Shown: positions 42,269 through 49,547 of the stretch, piece after piece
How positions within the stretch are numbered: the stretch's first letter is position 1
Layout: each line of letters opens with the position of its first letter
Assembly (NCBI RefSeq): GCF_017301735.1
Contig: NZ_CP071090.1
Location: forward strand, 7,616,001 to 7,680,000
Length of the DNA stretch: 64,000 nucleotides
From: Pyxidicoccus parkwaysis
Lineage (GTDB): Bacteria; Myxococcota; Myxococcia; Myxococcales; Myxococcaceae
Direction of reading: 5' to 3'
Position numbers and translations under genes: made by a program
Notes under the pieces: model-generated
Told to the model about the DNA's origin: nothing
The model's database searches: none
The model's input: only the letters and a program-made list of their open reading frames with translations

Positions 42269-43253
42269 GGCTGATTCAGAAGGTAACCACGGCGCGCAAG
42301 GGGCAGCCGACCCGGTGGGTATGTTCGCCAACCGGCTGCGCAAGGACGCGAAGCACTTCCGCAAGTGGGCCAGGGCCGAGGGGCTGACGGCCTTCCGCGT
42401 CTACGACAGGGACATTCCCGAGTACCCCTACGCGGTGGACCTCTACGGCGACTGCGCGCACGTGGTGGAATACCCGCGCCGCCGCGCCATCAAGTCCGGA
42501 GCCGCCGAGGCCCAGCGCGAGGAGGTCCTCGCCGCGGTGACGGAGGTGCTGGGCATTCCGCCCGAGCGCATCTTCGTGAAGACGCACACGCCCCAGCCGT
42601 GGGGCCGCTCGCAGTACGGCCGGGTGGGCCAGGACAGCGGTCGAATCGTGGTGGAGGAGCAGGGCCTGAAGTTCTGGGTGAACCTCGGCGACTACCTCGA
42701 CACCGGCCTCTTCATGGACCACCGCAACACCCGCGCGCGCGTGCGCACGGAGGCGAAGGGCAAGCACTTCCTCAACCTCTTCGCGTACACCGGCGCCTTC
42801 ACCGTGTACGCCGCCGCCGGAGGCGCCGCGAGCACCACCACGGTGGACCTGTCCAACACGTACCTCGACTGGGCCGAGGACAACCTGGACCTGAACGGGC
42901 TCGCGGATGCGCGGCACACGCTCATCCGCGCGGATGCGAAGGCGTGGGTGGAGGCGCAGGTAGACGGGCCGGAGCGCTATGACCTCGTGGTGTGTGACCC
43001 GCCGTCCTTCTCCACGTCGAAGAAGATGTCCGGCAGCTTCAACGTGCAGCGCGACCACTCGCGCCTGCTGTCCGCCATCCGGGCGCTGCTCGCACCCGGC
43101 GGCATCCTCTACTTCTCCACCAACTTCCTCGGCTTCGAGTTGAACGACTCGGCCGTGCGCGGAATGGGCGTGGAGGAAATCACTCCCGGCTCCATTCCGG
43201 AGGACTTCCAGCGGAAGGAAATCCACCGGTGCTGGCGGATGGTGGCCCCCTGA
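42267..43253 (+). CDS. Stand-alone RlmK-type 23S rRNA (guanine-N7) methyltransferase
   Basis: The 328-residue protein matches the C-terminal half (RlmK) of the E. coli bifunctional RlmL, which makes m7G2069 in 23S rRNA. Readable blocks are FRVYDRDIPEYPYAVDLYGD, VNLGDYLDTGLFMDHRNTRA, HFLNLFAYTGAFTVYAAAGG, STTTVDLSNTYLDWAEDNLD, DLVVCDPPSFSTSKKMSG, FNVQRDHSRLLSAIRALLAP and ILYFSTNFLGFELNDSA. The THUMP and m2G domains of full RlmL are absent. The ATG at 42267 follows GGAGG (42252-42256) by ten bases; an ATG at 42321 is a less supported alternative. Confidence 0.85.
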   Translation: MADSEGNHGAQGAADPVGMFANRLRKDAKHFRKWARAEGLTAFRVYDRDIPEYPYAVDLYGDCAHVVEYPRRRAIKSGAAEAQREEVLAAVTEVLGIPPERIFVKTHTPQPWGRSQYGRVGQDSGRIVVEEQGLKFWVNLGDYLDTGLFMDHRNTRARVRTEAKGKHFLNLFAYTGAFTVYAAAGGAASTTTVDLSNTYLDWAEDNLDLNGLADARHTLIRADAKAWVEAQVDGPERYDLVVCDPPSFSTSKKMSGSFNVQRDHSRLLSAIRALLAPGGILYFSTNFLGFELNDSAVRGMGVEEITPGSIPEDFQRKEIHRCWRMVAP

Positions 43254-43271
43254 GTCACCGGGGGCCACCTG
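43241..43271. terminator. Hairpin between rlmK-like gene and the Cys-rich lipoprotein gene
   Basis: GGTGGCCCCC and GGGGGCCACC (ten base pairs) flank TGAGTCACC, which contains the stop codon of the methyltransferase gene. It lies between convergent genes and could terminate on both strands. Confidence 0.55.
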
Positions 43272-43284
43272 CTTCAGCGAAGCG

Positions 43285-44463
43285 CTACAGCCAGCAGACG
43301 TTGTCGAGGCAGCGCTCGCCGGCGGGGCACTCGCAGTTGGCGACGCAGGCCTTGCCGCTGCCCTGATTCACGGGCTTGCACACGCCCTCGGAGCACATGT
43401 TGTTGACGGGGCACTCGCAGTTGGCGCGGCACACCGTCGAGGTGCCCGCATCCGCCGGAGGCGGCGGCGTGGGCTGCTTGCAGTAGCCGCTGGTGCACAC
43501 CTGACCGGAGGGGCAGTCGCAGTTGGCGGCACACGCGGTGCCCGTGCCCGTGCCCGCGTCCGGCGGAGGAGGCGGCGGCGTGGGCTGCTTGCAGTAGCCG
43601 TTGGTGCACACCTGACCGGAGGGGCAGTCGCAGTTGGCCACGCACGCCTGGCCCGGGTCCGGCTGCGTCGACTTGCACTGGCCATTCGTGCACACCGCAC
43701 CGGCGGGGCAGTCGCAGTTGGCGCGGCACTCGCCTCCGGTGGGAATGGGCATGCAGTAGCCAATCTCGCAGGCGTACTCGGGCGGGCACTCGGTGGTGGA
43801 GTCACAGGACGCGCGGCAGTGGCCATCCACGCAGTCCTTCCCACTCTCGCACTGGTAGCCGGACGTGCACGCGGTCGGGTCCGGCGGGCGAGCGCGGCAC
43901 ACGCCAGCGACGCACGCATCCGTGGAGGAGCACTGCGCGTCCGTCGAGCAGCCGTGGTAGCAGGTGTTGTTGATGCAGTAGTTCCCCGTCCCGCAGTCTG
44001 CGTTCAGCCGGCACGTCGTGCTGCTGCCAGCGTCCGGACGCGTTCCTGCATCCGTCCCGCCGTCCGTGCGCGTGCCAGCGTCCGTCCCGCCGTCCGTGCG
44101 CGGCGTGCCCGCGTCCACCGTCCCGCTGTCCGGGCGCGAGGTGTTGGGGACACAGAAGTGGTCCGCGCACTTGTTGCCGGAGCCACAATCCGTGTCACGC
44201 GCGCACGGCGAATAGCAGACGTTGTTGACGCAGACCTTGCCCTTGTCGCAGTCGCGCGAGGAGTGGCAGCTCGTCGAGTCGTCCGGCACTTCGTAACAGC
44301 AGTTGTCGCGGCACGACTCGCCACTGCCACAGTCCAGGTCGCTGTAGCAGTAGTCGTCGTCGTCGAACCAGTCGTCGTTCTCGTGGATGATGCAGCCCGG
44401 AAGGGTCGATCCAAGCAAAAGCACGAGCGACAGCATCACGCTGTGCGCGGGGGTGTTCCTCAT
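43285..44463 (-). CDS. Cysteine-rich repeat lipoprotein
   Basis: The 392-residue protein has a lipoprotein signal ending in GSTLPGC (Cys at about residue 24) followed by more than 45 cysteines in repeats of about 20-35 residues such as CAANCDCPSGQVCTNGYCKQ, DCGTGNYCINNTC and CRDTDCGSGNKC-like units, separated by Asp/Ala/Gly/Thr and Pro linkers. The repeats resemble the disulfide-rich Dickkopf/EB-type modules often seen in myxobacterial surface proteins. It is likely held on the outer membrane surface and stabilised by many disulfides. The ATG at 44463 is clear. The divergent region to the sigma factor contains a conspicuous AT-rich inverted repeat. Confidence 0.8.
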   Translation of the reverse strand: MRNTPAHSVMLSLVLLLGSTLPGCIIHENDDWFDDDDYCYSDLDCGSGESCRDNCCYEVPDDSTSCHSSRDCDKGKVCVNNVCYSPCARDTDCGSGNKCADHFCVPNTSRPDSGTVDAGTPRTDGGTDAGTRTDGGTDAGTRPDAGSSTTCRLNADCGTGNYCINNTCYHGCSTDAQCSSTDACVAGVCRARPPDPTACTSGYQCESGKDCVDGHCRASCDSTTECPPEYACEIGYCMPIPTGGECRANCDCPAGAVCTNGQCKSTQPDPGQACVANCDCPSGQVCTNGYCKQPTPPPPPPDAGTGTGTACAANCDCPSGQVCTSGYCKQPTPPPPADAGTSTVCRANCECPVNNMCSEGVCKPVNQGSGKACVANCECPAGERCLDNVCWL

Positions 44464-44555
44464 GAGTAGCTACTCCGAGAAAGTTGGGGGACCGGTCCGG
44501 CCACCGGGTGGGTTGGGCGGGTTCAGGCGCGTTGGACGCCGGAGGCAGTACGGCT

Positions 44556-44576
44556 GATCAAACAATAATTTTGATC
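44556..44576. promoter_or_regulatory. AT-rich inverted repeat between divergent lipoprotein and sigma genes
   Basis: GATCAAA and TTTGATC are separated by seven bases (CAATAAT), a 21-bp perfect dyad in an otherwise GC-rich region. It is 44 bases before the sigma factor start and 93 bases before the lipoprotein start, a fitting place for an operator. Confidence 0.5.
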
Positions 44577-44619
44577 GGCCGCATTGGGAGCGGCGACCCA
44601 GGGAGTACGGAGGTAGTCT

Positions 44620-45369
44620 GTGCTGGCCTGGACCTTTCACATCGACGGCGAAGCGTTGCTGAATGGCGCCAAACCGTTGCATGCCCCAGAGGGAGCGCCC
44701 GCGGTGTTCTTCAGAGGAACTCGTTCACTGGCGGAAGTCCCCGCGCCGGCGGAGCGCCTCGGGAGCGACGTGTCCGCGCCGGTGAGCGCGGACGAGACGC
44801 GGCTCCAGTTCCTCGTGCGGCGTGTCCAGGACGGTGACCTCTCCGCTTTCGAGCAGCTCTATCAGCTCACGAGAATGGACGCGGCGCGGACGCTGCAACA
44901 CCTGGTGGGCAACCGCGTGGAGGTGGAGGATCTGCTGCAGGAGACGTACCTGCGGCTGCTCACGGCGGTGAAGGGCTACCGGGGCGAGTCGCGCTTCCGG
45001 ACCTTCTTCTATCGGGTGTGCTCCAACGTGGCGCTGTCGCACCTGCGCTGGAAGCGAAGGCGGCCGGAGGACTCGTTCGCGGAGCCACCGGAGCTGGTGG
45101 CGCAGGGAGAGGACCCGGAGCACGAGGCGCAGCGGCGTCAGGCGGCGCGACTGGTGGAGCTGGCGCTGGAGCGGCTGAAGCCGAAGAAGCGCATCGTCTT
45201 CGTCTACTACGAGCTGTGCGGGATGAGCCCGGACGAGATTGCAGAGGCGGTGGGAAGCTCGGCCAACACCGTCCGCAGCCGGTTGCACCACGCGAGATTG
45301 GAGTTCAACGAGGCCATGCAACGACTGCTCGTCGCTCGTCGACCCGGAGGTCCCCATGGCAGGCCATGA
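44620..45369 (+). CDS. ECF-like RNA polymerase sigma factor
   Basis: The 249-residue protein directs RNA polymerase to specific promoters. It has a non-conserved N-terminal extension of about 65 residues, then region 2 (about 68-135; LVRRVQDGDLSAFEQLYQLT, VEDLLQETYLRLLTAVKGYR, FRTFFYRVCSNVALSHLRWK) and region 4 (about 165-235; RIVFVYYELCGMSPDEIAEA, SSANTVRSRLHHARLEFNEA) with a short linker and no region 3, as in ECF factors. The GTG at 44620 lies six bases after GGAGG. Its end overlaps the anti-sigma gene by 14 bases, the usual arrangement for a sigma/anti-sigma pair. Confidence 0.9.
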   Translation: MLAWTFHIDGEALLNGAKPLHAPEGAPAVFFRGTRSLAEVPAPAERLGSDVSAPVSADETRLQFLVRRVQDGDLSAFEQLYQLTRMDAARTLQHLVGNRVEVEDLLQETYLRLLTAVKGYRGESRFRTFFYRVCSNVALSHLRWKRRRPEDSFAEPPELVAQGEDPEHEAQRRQAARLVELALERLKPKKRIVFVYYELCGMSPDEIAEAVGSSANTVRSRLHHARLEFNEAMQRLLVARRPGGPHGRP

Positions 45370-47101
45370 GGTCCCGGCACTGTGGGCACTGGCGGCGGGG
45401 GAGCTGGACGCGGACGAGCGGGCCCGCGTGGAAGCGCACGTGGCTGGGTGCGCGGAGTGCGCGCGAGAGCTGGAGCGGATGAAGCAGACGCGCGCGGTGA
45501 TGCATGAGGCGCGCGAGGTGACGCCGGAGGTGCGCTGGGAGGAAGTGGACGCCAAGGTTGTCGCGGCGGCGAGAGGCGCGTTGCGGAGGCAGCCGAGCTC
45601 GTGGCTGTCACGGGCGCAGGTAGCGACCATGGCATCCGCGCTGCGGCTCCCGGGGGCGAGGACTCCTGCCATGGCGTCCGCCACGCCCCGGTCCCGGCTC
45701 CCATGGGCTCTCATGTTCGCGGGGGCCTGCGCGGTGGTGTTGGGCTTCTGGTTGTTGCGGACGCCCGAGGTGACACCGGGGCCCGAGGTCGCGGTGGTAC
45801 GCGAGGGCGACGGTGTTCCTGGCACTGCGGTGCGCGATGACGGTGCAGGAGCGGAGCATGCCGACGGTGCTCGGGGCTCGGCGTCATCAGGGAATCCGTC
45901 CGACGTGCCGTCGGACAATGAGCGTCTCGATATGGCGCAGGCGGAGCACACCGCGGGCGCAATGGTGCGCGAGGCAGGTGGCGCGGAGCGAGCGCTCCAG
46001 ACGGGCACGAAGCTGCGCTCGGGCGTGGCGGTGCGGACGCCCTCTCGGTCCACGGCGTTGCTGCGGCTCCCGGATGCGAGCCGGGTTCATCTGTCATCGG
46101 GCTCGGAGGTGGAGCTGTCCCGGGCGGAGGCGCGCGACGTCCACCTCAGGGTGAAGCAGGGCCGGCTGTCGGTGCAGGCATCGCATGCGCAGCGAGAGAA
46201 GTTCCTGGTGGAGGCCGCGGGCCTGCGCGTGTCCGTGGTGGGGACCGTCTTCACGGTGGAGCGCACGGAGCACGGCGCGGCGGTGGCCGTGGCGGAAGGC
46301 CGCGTGCGCGTGGAGGCGGAGGGACAGCCCGCGCGATTCGTGAGCGCGGGCGAGCGTGTGGAGCTGGATGACGCGCAGAAGACGCTGAAGCACGCGCCTG
46401 TGTCGGAGCACGACCGGCGCGCCTTCGCGGAGCTGAGCGCTCCGGTACAGGGCAATACCGTTGCAACCGAGGCAGTGGCGCAGAAGACGCAGGCTCCGGC
46501 TCCGGAGAAGCCAGCGGTCGCCACAAAGGAGCCGCGGCAACAGGTGGCCCCTGCAACGCCTCGTGCGGGAGGCAAGGCCGCTGCACAGAAGGAGCACCCC
46601 GCGTTGCCGGAAGAGACTCCCGTGCGCCCGCAGGCTGTCGCTGAAGCTGCACCAACCGCCGTACCCCTGACGCCTCCGGGAGCAGAGCCGGACCAGGAGT
46701 TCGCGCCCTACCCCGCGAAGTCCGTGACGGAGCAACTCCCGCCGAAGACGGCCACCGAGCCTCCCCCGGCCGTGGCGGAGGCGCCCACGCGTAACGACAA
46801 GAACAAGAAGGAGCCGCCGGTTCCGTTGGCGCTCCTGTCGAACGACGCGGACGAGCGGTTCCTCGGCTACGCGCGCATGCAGTTGAGCCCGCGCACCTGC
46901 GAGAGCTTCCTCATCGGGCTGGAAGAGATTGCGCAGCGCAGCCCACGACAGGCGCACCGCGAGCAGGCGCGCTACCTGCGTGCCCGGTGCTTCGAGGAGA
47001 AGCTCCAGCCGAAGGCCGCCAAGAGCGAGTACCGCCAGTACCTCAACGAGTTCCCGCGCGGTCGCTATGTCCGCGAGGCGAAGACAGCGCTGCTGCCCTG
47101 A
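45356..47101 (+). CDS. Membrane anti-sigma factor with FecR domain and TPR-like tail
   Basis: The 581-residue protein probably sequesters the upstream sigma factor. Residues 1-50 have the zinc-binding anti-sigma pattern EAHVAGCAECARELERM (His-x3-Cys-x2-Cys). A membrane helix follows at about 120-138 (LPWALMFAGACAVVLGFWLL). Residues about 195-330 form a FecR domain (GTKLRSGVAVRTPSRSTALL, VHLSSGSEVELSRAEARDVH, RVRVEAEGQPARFVSAGERV), a likely periplasmic sensor. A Pro/Ala/Lys linker precedes a C-terminal TPR-like segment (about 495-581; GYARMQLSPRTCESFLIGLE, SEYRQYLNEFPRGRYVREAK). The ATG at 45356 is six bases after GGAGG. Combining all four parts is unusual. The final 52 bases recur twice downstream. 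Confidence 0.85.
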   Translation: MAGHEVPALWALAAGELDADERARVEAHVAGCAECARELERMKQTRAVMHEAREVTPEVRWEEVDAKVVAAARGALRRQPSSWLSRAQVATMASALRLPGARTPAMASATPRSRLPWALMFAGACAVVLGFWLLRTPEVTPGPEVAVVREGDGVPGTAVRDDGAGAEHADGARGSASSGNPSDVPSDNERLDMAQAEHTAGAMVREAGGAERALQTGTKLRSGVAVRTPSRSTALLRLPDASRVHLSSGSEVELSRAEARDVHLRVKQGRLSVQASHAQREKFLVEAAGLRVSVVGTVFTVERTEHGAAVAVAEGRVRVEAEGQPARFVSAGERVELDDAQKTLKHAPVSEHDRRAFAELSAPVQGNTVATEAVAQKTQAPAPEKPAVATKEPRQQVAPATPRAGGKAAAQKEHPALPEETPVRPQAVAEAAPTAVPLTPPGAEPDQEFAPYPAKSVTEQLPPKTATEPPPAVAEAPTRNDKNKKEPPVPLALLSNDADERFLGYARMQLSPRTCESFLIGLEEIAQRSPRQAHREQARYLRARCFEEKLQPKAAKSEYRQYLNEFPRGRYVREAKTALLP

Positions 47102-47205
47102 GTCCCCGCGCAGCCAGTACGCCTGCGAGGCGAGGACCACGCTACTGCCCCGAGCTCCCGCGCGGCCGCTATGTCCGCGAGGCGGAAACGGCGCTGCTGC
47201 CTTGA
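47050..47205 (+). repeat. Three 52-bp tandem copies of the 3' end of the anti-sigma gene
   Basis: Copies lie at 47050-47101, 47102-47153 and 47154-47205. Copy 1 is the coding end (FPRGRYVREAKTALLP and TGA). Copy 3 keeps the same residues almost unchanged and ends in TGA; copy 2 is more diverged. Copies 2 and 3 are non-coding relics after the stop codon. Confidence 0.85.
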
Positions 47206-47352
47206 GCCCCGCGCGAGCCTGACTGGCCTTGCCGCAGACGAGCTGCGGCTATCCGTGCGTATGGCGGCTTCGAGCCCATGCGACACCCACGGCCACGGAC
47301 CACACGAGGCATCTCAGCTACGGGTACTGCTCTCCGCTTCGCAGCATCAGCG

Positions 47353-48540
47353 TCAGCCGTCCGTGCCCGTGCGCAGCAGCTTCTGCGGCGGCTCTGTCGC
47401 ATTGCCACGCGCCACCAATTCGCGCACCACGGACTCCAGCGCACGGATGCGGCGGCCCGCTCGTCCCGGGGCCCACTGGGGCACATCCGGCCCGCGCAGC
47501 AATTCCATGGCCTGCTCCACCCCCCCCGCCTTGCCCTTCAGCGCACGCGCCGTGGCCAGCCGCACATTGCGCGCCGGTCGCCGGGTAACGCCTCCCGCCC
47601 ACAGCAAATCCAGGGCAAACGTCGTCCACACTGCCAGCTCGTCATCCGGACGGAGGAACGCCTCGAACCGCGCCAGCGCCTGCGCGCGAGGCTCACCCGC
47701 GAGCAGCACTTCCTCGGATAGCTCCACGTGCAGCGGCGTGCTGCGCGCCAGCGGGAGCTCGGGGGCGATGACAGCCTCGAATCGCTCACCGGTGGCGGGA
47801 CGGCAGGCCACCGCATGCACCAGCTCGGAAGGAATGTCCGTTCCAGAAGGGTGCGCGTTGGCCTCGCCGTAGAAGACGACGAGCTTCTCGAAGCTGTCGG
47901 CCAGCGCGCGCAGCTCCAGCGGCGGACGCCACGGGCCGAAGTAGATGCGGCGCCGGTTCGGCGTCGTCCGCTGCGACTGCCGCTCCAACTGCGTGTCCAC
48001 CATGTACTCGAACGCCTTGAGCATGGTGTCGAAGCGCGCCGGGTCGCCCTCCAGGATGCCCAGCATCTCCACCACGGCCTCGATGGTGGACACGCAGTGG
48101 TCCGCGGGCTCGGAGCGGATGCGGTAGTTGCTCGGCCGGCGGGGCACGAAGCTGATGCGCGGCAGGCTGGCGAGCAGCGGGTTGCGCGAGACGACCTTCT
48201 TCGCCTGGGGCCACGTGCCGTCCACGACGATGATGGTCTCCGGCGGATTCTCCCGCGCCTCCTCGACGGTGATGGCGTTCTCCCCGGGGAAGAGCACGGC
48301 CACCGACTCCGGCTTCGCCGCGAGCTGCTCGATTCGCGCGTGGCCGGTGAAGTCCACGCCCTCGTGCAGCTCGGCGTTGTTCAGCGCCAGCCGCGCCATG
48401 CGCGCCGTGCCGATGGCCACTCGCCGCTCACGCGGATGCTGGAGGAAGACGACGCGCGTGCGCGTCTCCAGCGGGGGCGGCAGTTGCGCGCAGTAGCACG
48501 CACTCTCGGGACGGCGGCAGCGAAGGCACAGGTTACGCAC
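47353..48540 (-). CDS. DTW-domain protein (tRNA-uridine aminocarboxypropyltransferase family) with C-terminal extension
   Basis: The N-terminal part (about 1-190) is a DTW domain, the family that includes TapT/TuaA enzymes adding the acp group to uridine in tRNA. It has the cysteine cluster CLRCRRPESACYCAQL, FLQHPRERRVAIGTARMARL, VLFPGENAI, the signature VVDGTWPQAKKVVSRNPLLA (here Asp-Gly-Thr-Trp) and FVPRRPSNYRIRSEPADHCV. About 200 further residues are helical and Leu/Arg-rich (LHVELSEEVLLAGEPRAQAL, AMELLRGPDVPQWAPGRAGR) and do not match anything I recognise. The ATG at 48540 begins the Cys cluster directly. Confidence 0.85.
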   Translation of the reverse strand: MRNLCLRCRRPESACYCAQLPPPLETRTRVVFLQHPRERRVAIGTARMARLALNNAELHEGVDFTGHARIEQLAAKPESVAVLFPGENAITVEEARENPPETIIVVDGTWPQAKKVVSRNPLLASLPRISFVPRRPSNYRIRSEPADHCVSTIEAVVEMLGILEGDPARFDTMLKAFEYMVDTQLERQSQRTTPNRRRIYFGPWRPPLELRALADSFEKLVVFYGEANAHPSGTDIPSELVHAVACRPATGERFEAVIAPELPLARSTPLHVELSEEVLLAGEPRAQALARFEAFLRPDDELAVWTTFALDLLWAGGVTRRPARNVRLATARALKGKAGGVEQAMELLRGPDVPQWAPGRAGRRIRALESVVRELVARGNATEPPQKLLRTGTDG

Positions 48541-48748
48541 AGGCAGCCTTTACGGTACGCACCCGGGCGGGGCAAGCACTGCCGACAGGAGGCCCGGAGT
48601 GCGGCCGGGGAGTCAGCCGGCACCGCCTCCCCAGGGCGCCGAGAAGGCAGGCGCCTTCAGCGAGCATCCAAGGCCCCGGGCCGAAGCGGCCCCGGGTGTG
48701 GCGAAGATGTCCCCCCGTGCGGCCATGTGACGGAGTACAGAAGTCCCC

Positions 48749-49513
48749 GTGAATCTGCTCCTGCTCTTCGACGAGGACTTCCTCCCGGACGGCACCGCCC
48801 GCCTCACGGGCCGCCGCGCGCAGCACGCCCGCGAGGTGCTGCGCGCCGAACCCGGCGAGTCCCTGCGCGTGGGCCGCCTCGGAGGCCTCACCGGCGCGGG
48901 CGAGGTGCTGGAGAACAGCACCGGCGTCCTCCACCTGCGCGTCTCCCTCACCGAGCCCCCGCCACCGCGCGCGGGCGTGGACCTGCTCCTCGCCATTCCC
49001 CGCCCCAAGGCCCTCAAGAAGGTACTCCCCGCGGTGGCCTCGCTCGGCGTGGACCGCGTGGTGCTCGTCAACGCGGCCCGCGTGGAGAAGAGCTACTTCG
49101 ACTCCAAGGTCCTCGACGCCGCCTTCGTGCGCGAATTGCTCCTCCAGGGACTGGAGCAGGCCCGGGACACACACCTGCCCGAGGTCCTCATCCGCGAGCG
49201 CTTCCGCCCCTTCGTCGAGGACGAGCTCGACGCCCTCTTCGGCCCGAGCGCCGTCCGGCTGCTCCCCCACCCGCCCGCGAAGCAGCCCCTGCGCGCGGCG
49301 GGCGCGGACACCGCCGAGCGCGTGGTCCTGGCCATCGGCCCCGACGGCGGCTGGGTCCCCTTCGAGGCCGACCTCCTCGAAGCGCACGGCTTTCGCCCCT
49401 TCTCCCTGGGCCCGCGAATCCTCCGGGTGGAGACGGCCGTGCCCGTCCTCCTGGGACAGGTGGCCCTTCTGCGAGAGGACATTGTCCCCAGGGCCGAGCC
49501 AACTCGGACTTGA
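48749..49513 (+). CDS. rsmE: 16S rRNA (uracil-1498-N3)-methyltransferase
   Basis: RsmE methylates U1498 in the 30S decoding region. The 254-residue protein has the N-terminal PUA-like domain (GRRAQHAREVLRAEPGESLR) and the C-terminal SPOUT domain with IPRPKALKKVLPAVASLGVD, RVEKSYFDSKVLDAAFVREL, LLQGLEQARDTHLPEV, VVLAIGPDGGWVPFEADLLE and FSLGPRILRVETAVPVLLGQ. The start is GTG at 48749, matching the family length. It is followed by the aminopeptidase after 34 bases. About 208 bases separate it from the divergent DTW gene, and I see nothing distinctive there. Confidence 0.94.
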   Translation: MNLLLLFDEDFLPDGTARLTGRRAQHAREVLRAEPGESLRVGRLGGLTGAGEVLENSTGVLHLRVSLTEPPPPRAGVDLLLAIPRPKALKKVLPAVASLGVDRVVLVNAARVEKSYFDSKVLDAAFVRELLLQGLEQARDTHLPEVLIRERFRPFVEDELDALFGPSAVRLLPHPPAKQPLRAAGADTAERVVLAIGPDGGWVPFEADLLEAHGFRPFSLGPRILRVETAVPVLLGQVALLREDIVPRAEPTRT

Positions 49514-49547
49514 AGGGCCGCCGGGCGCTGTTGAAGAGTCACACGCC

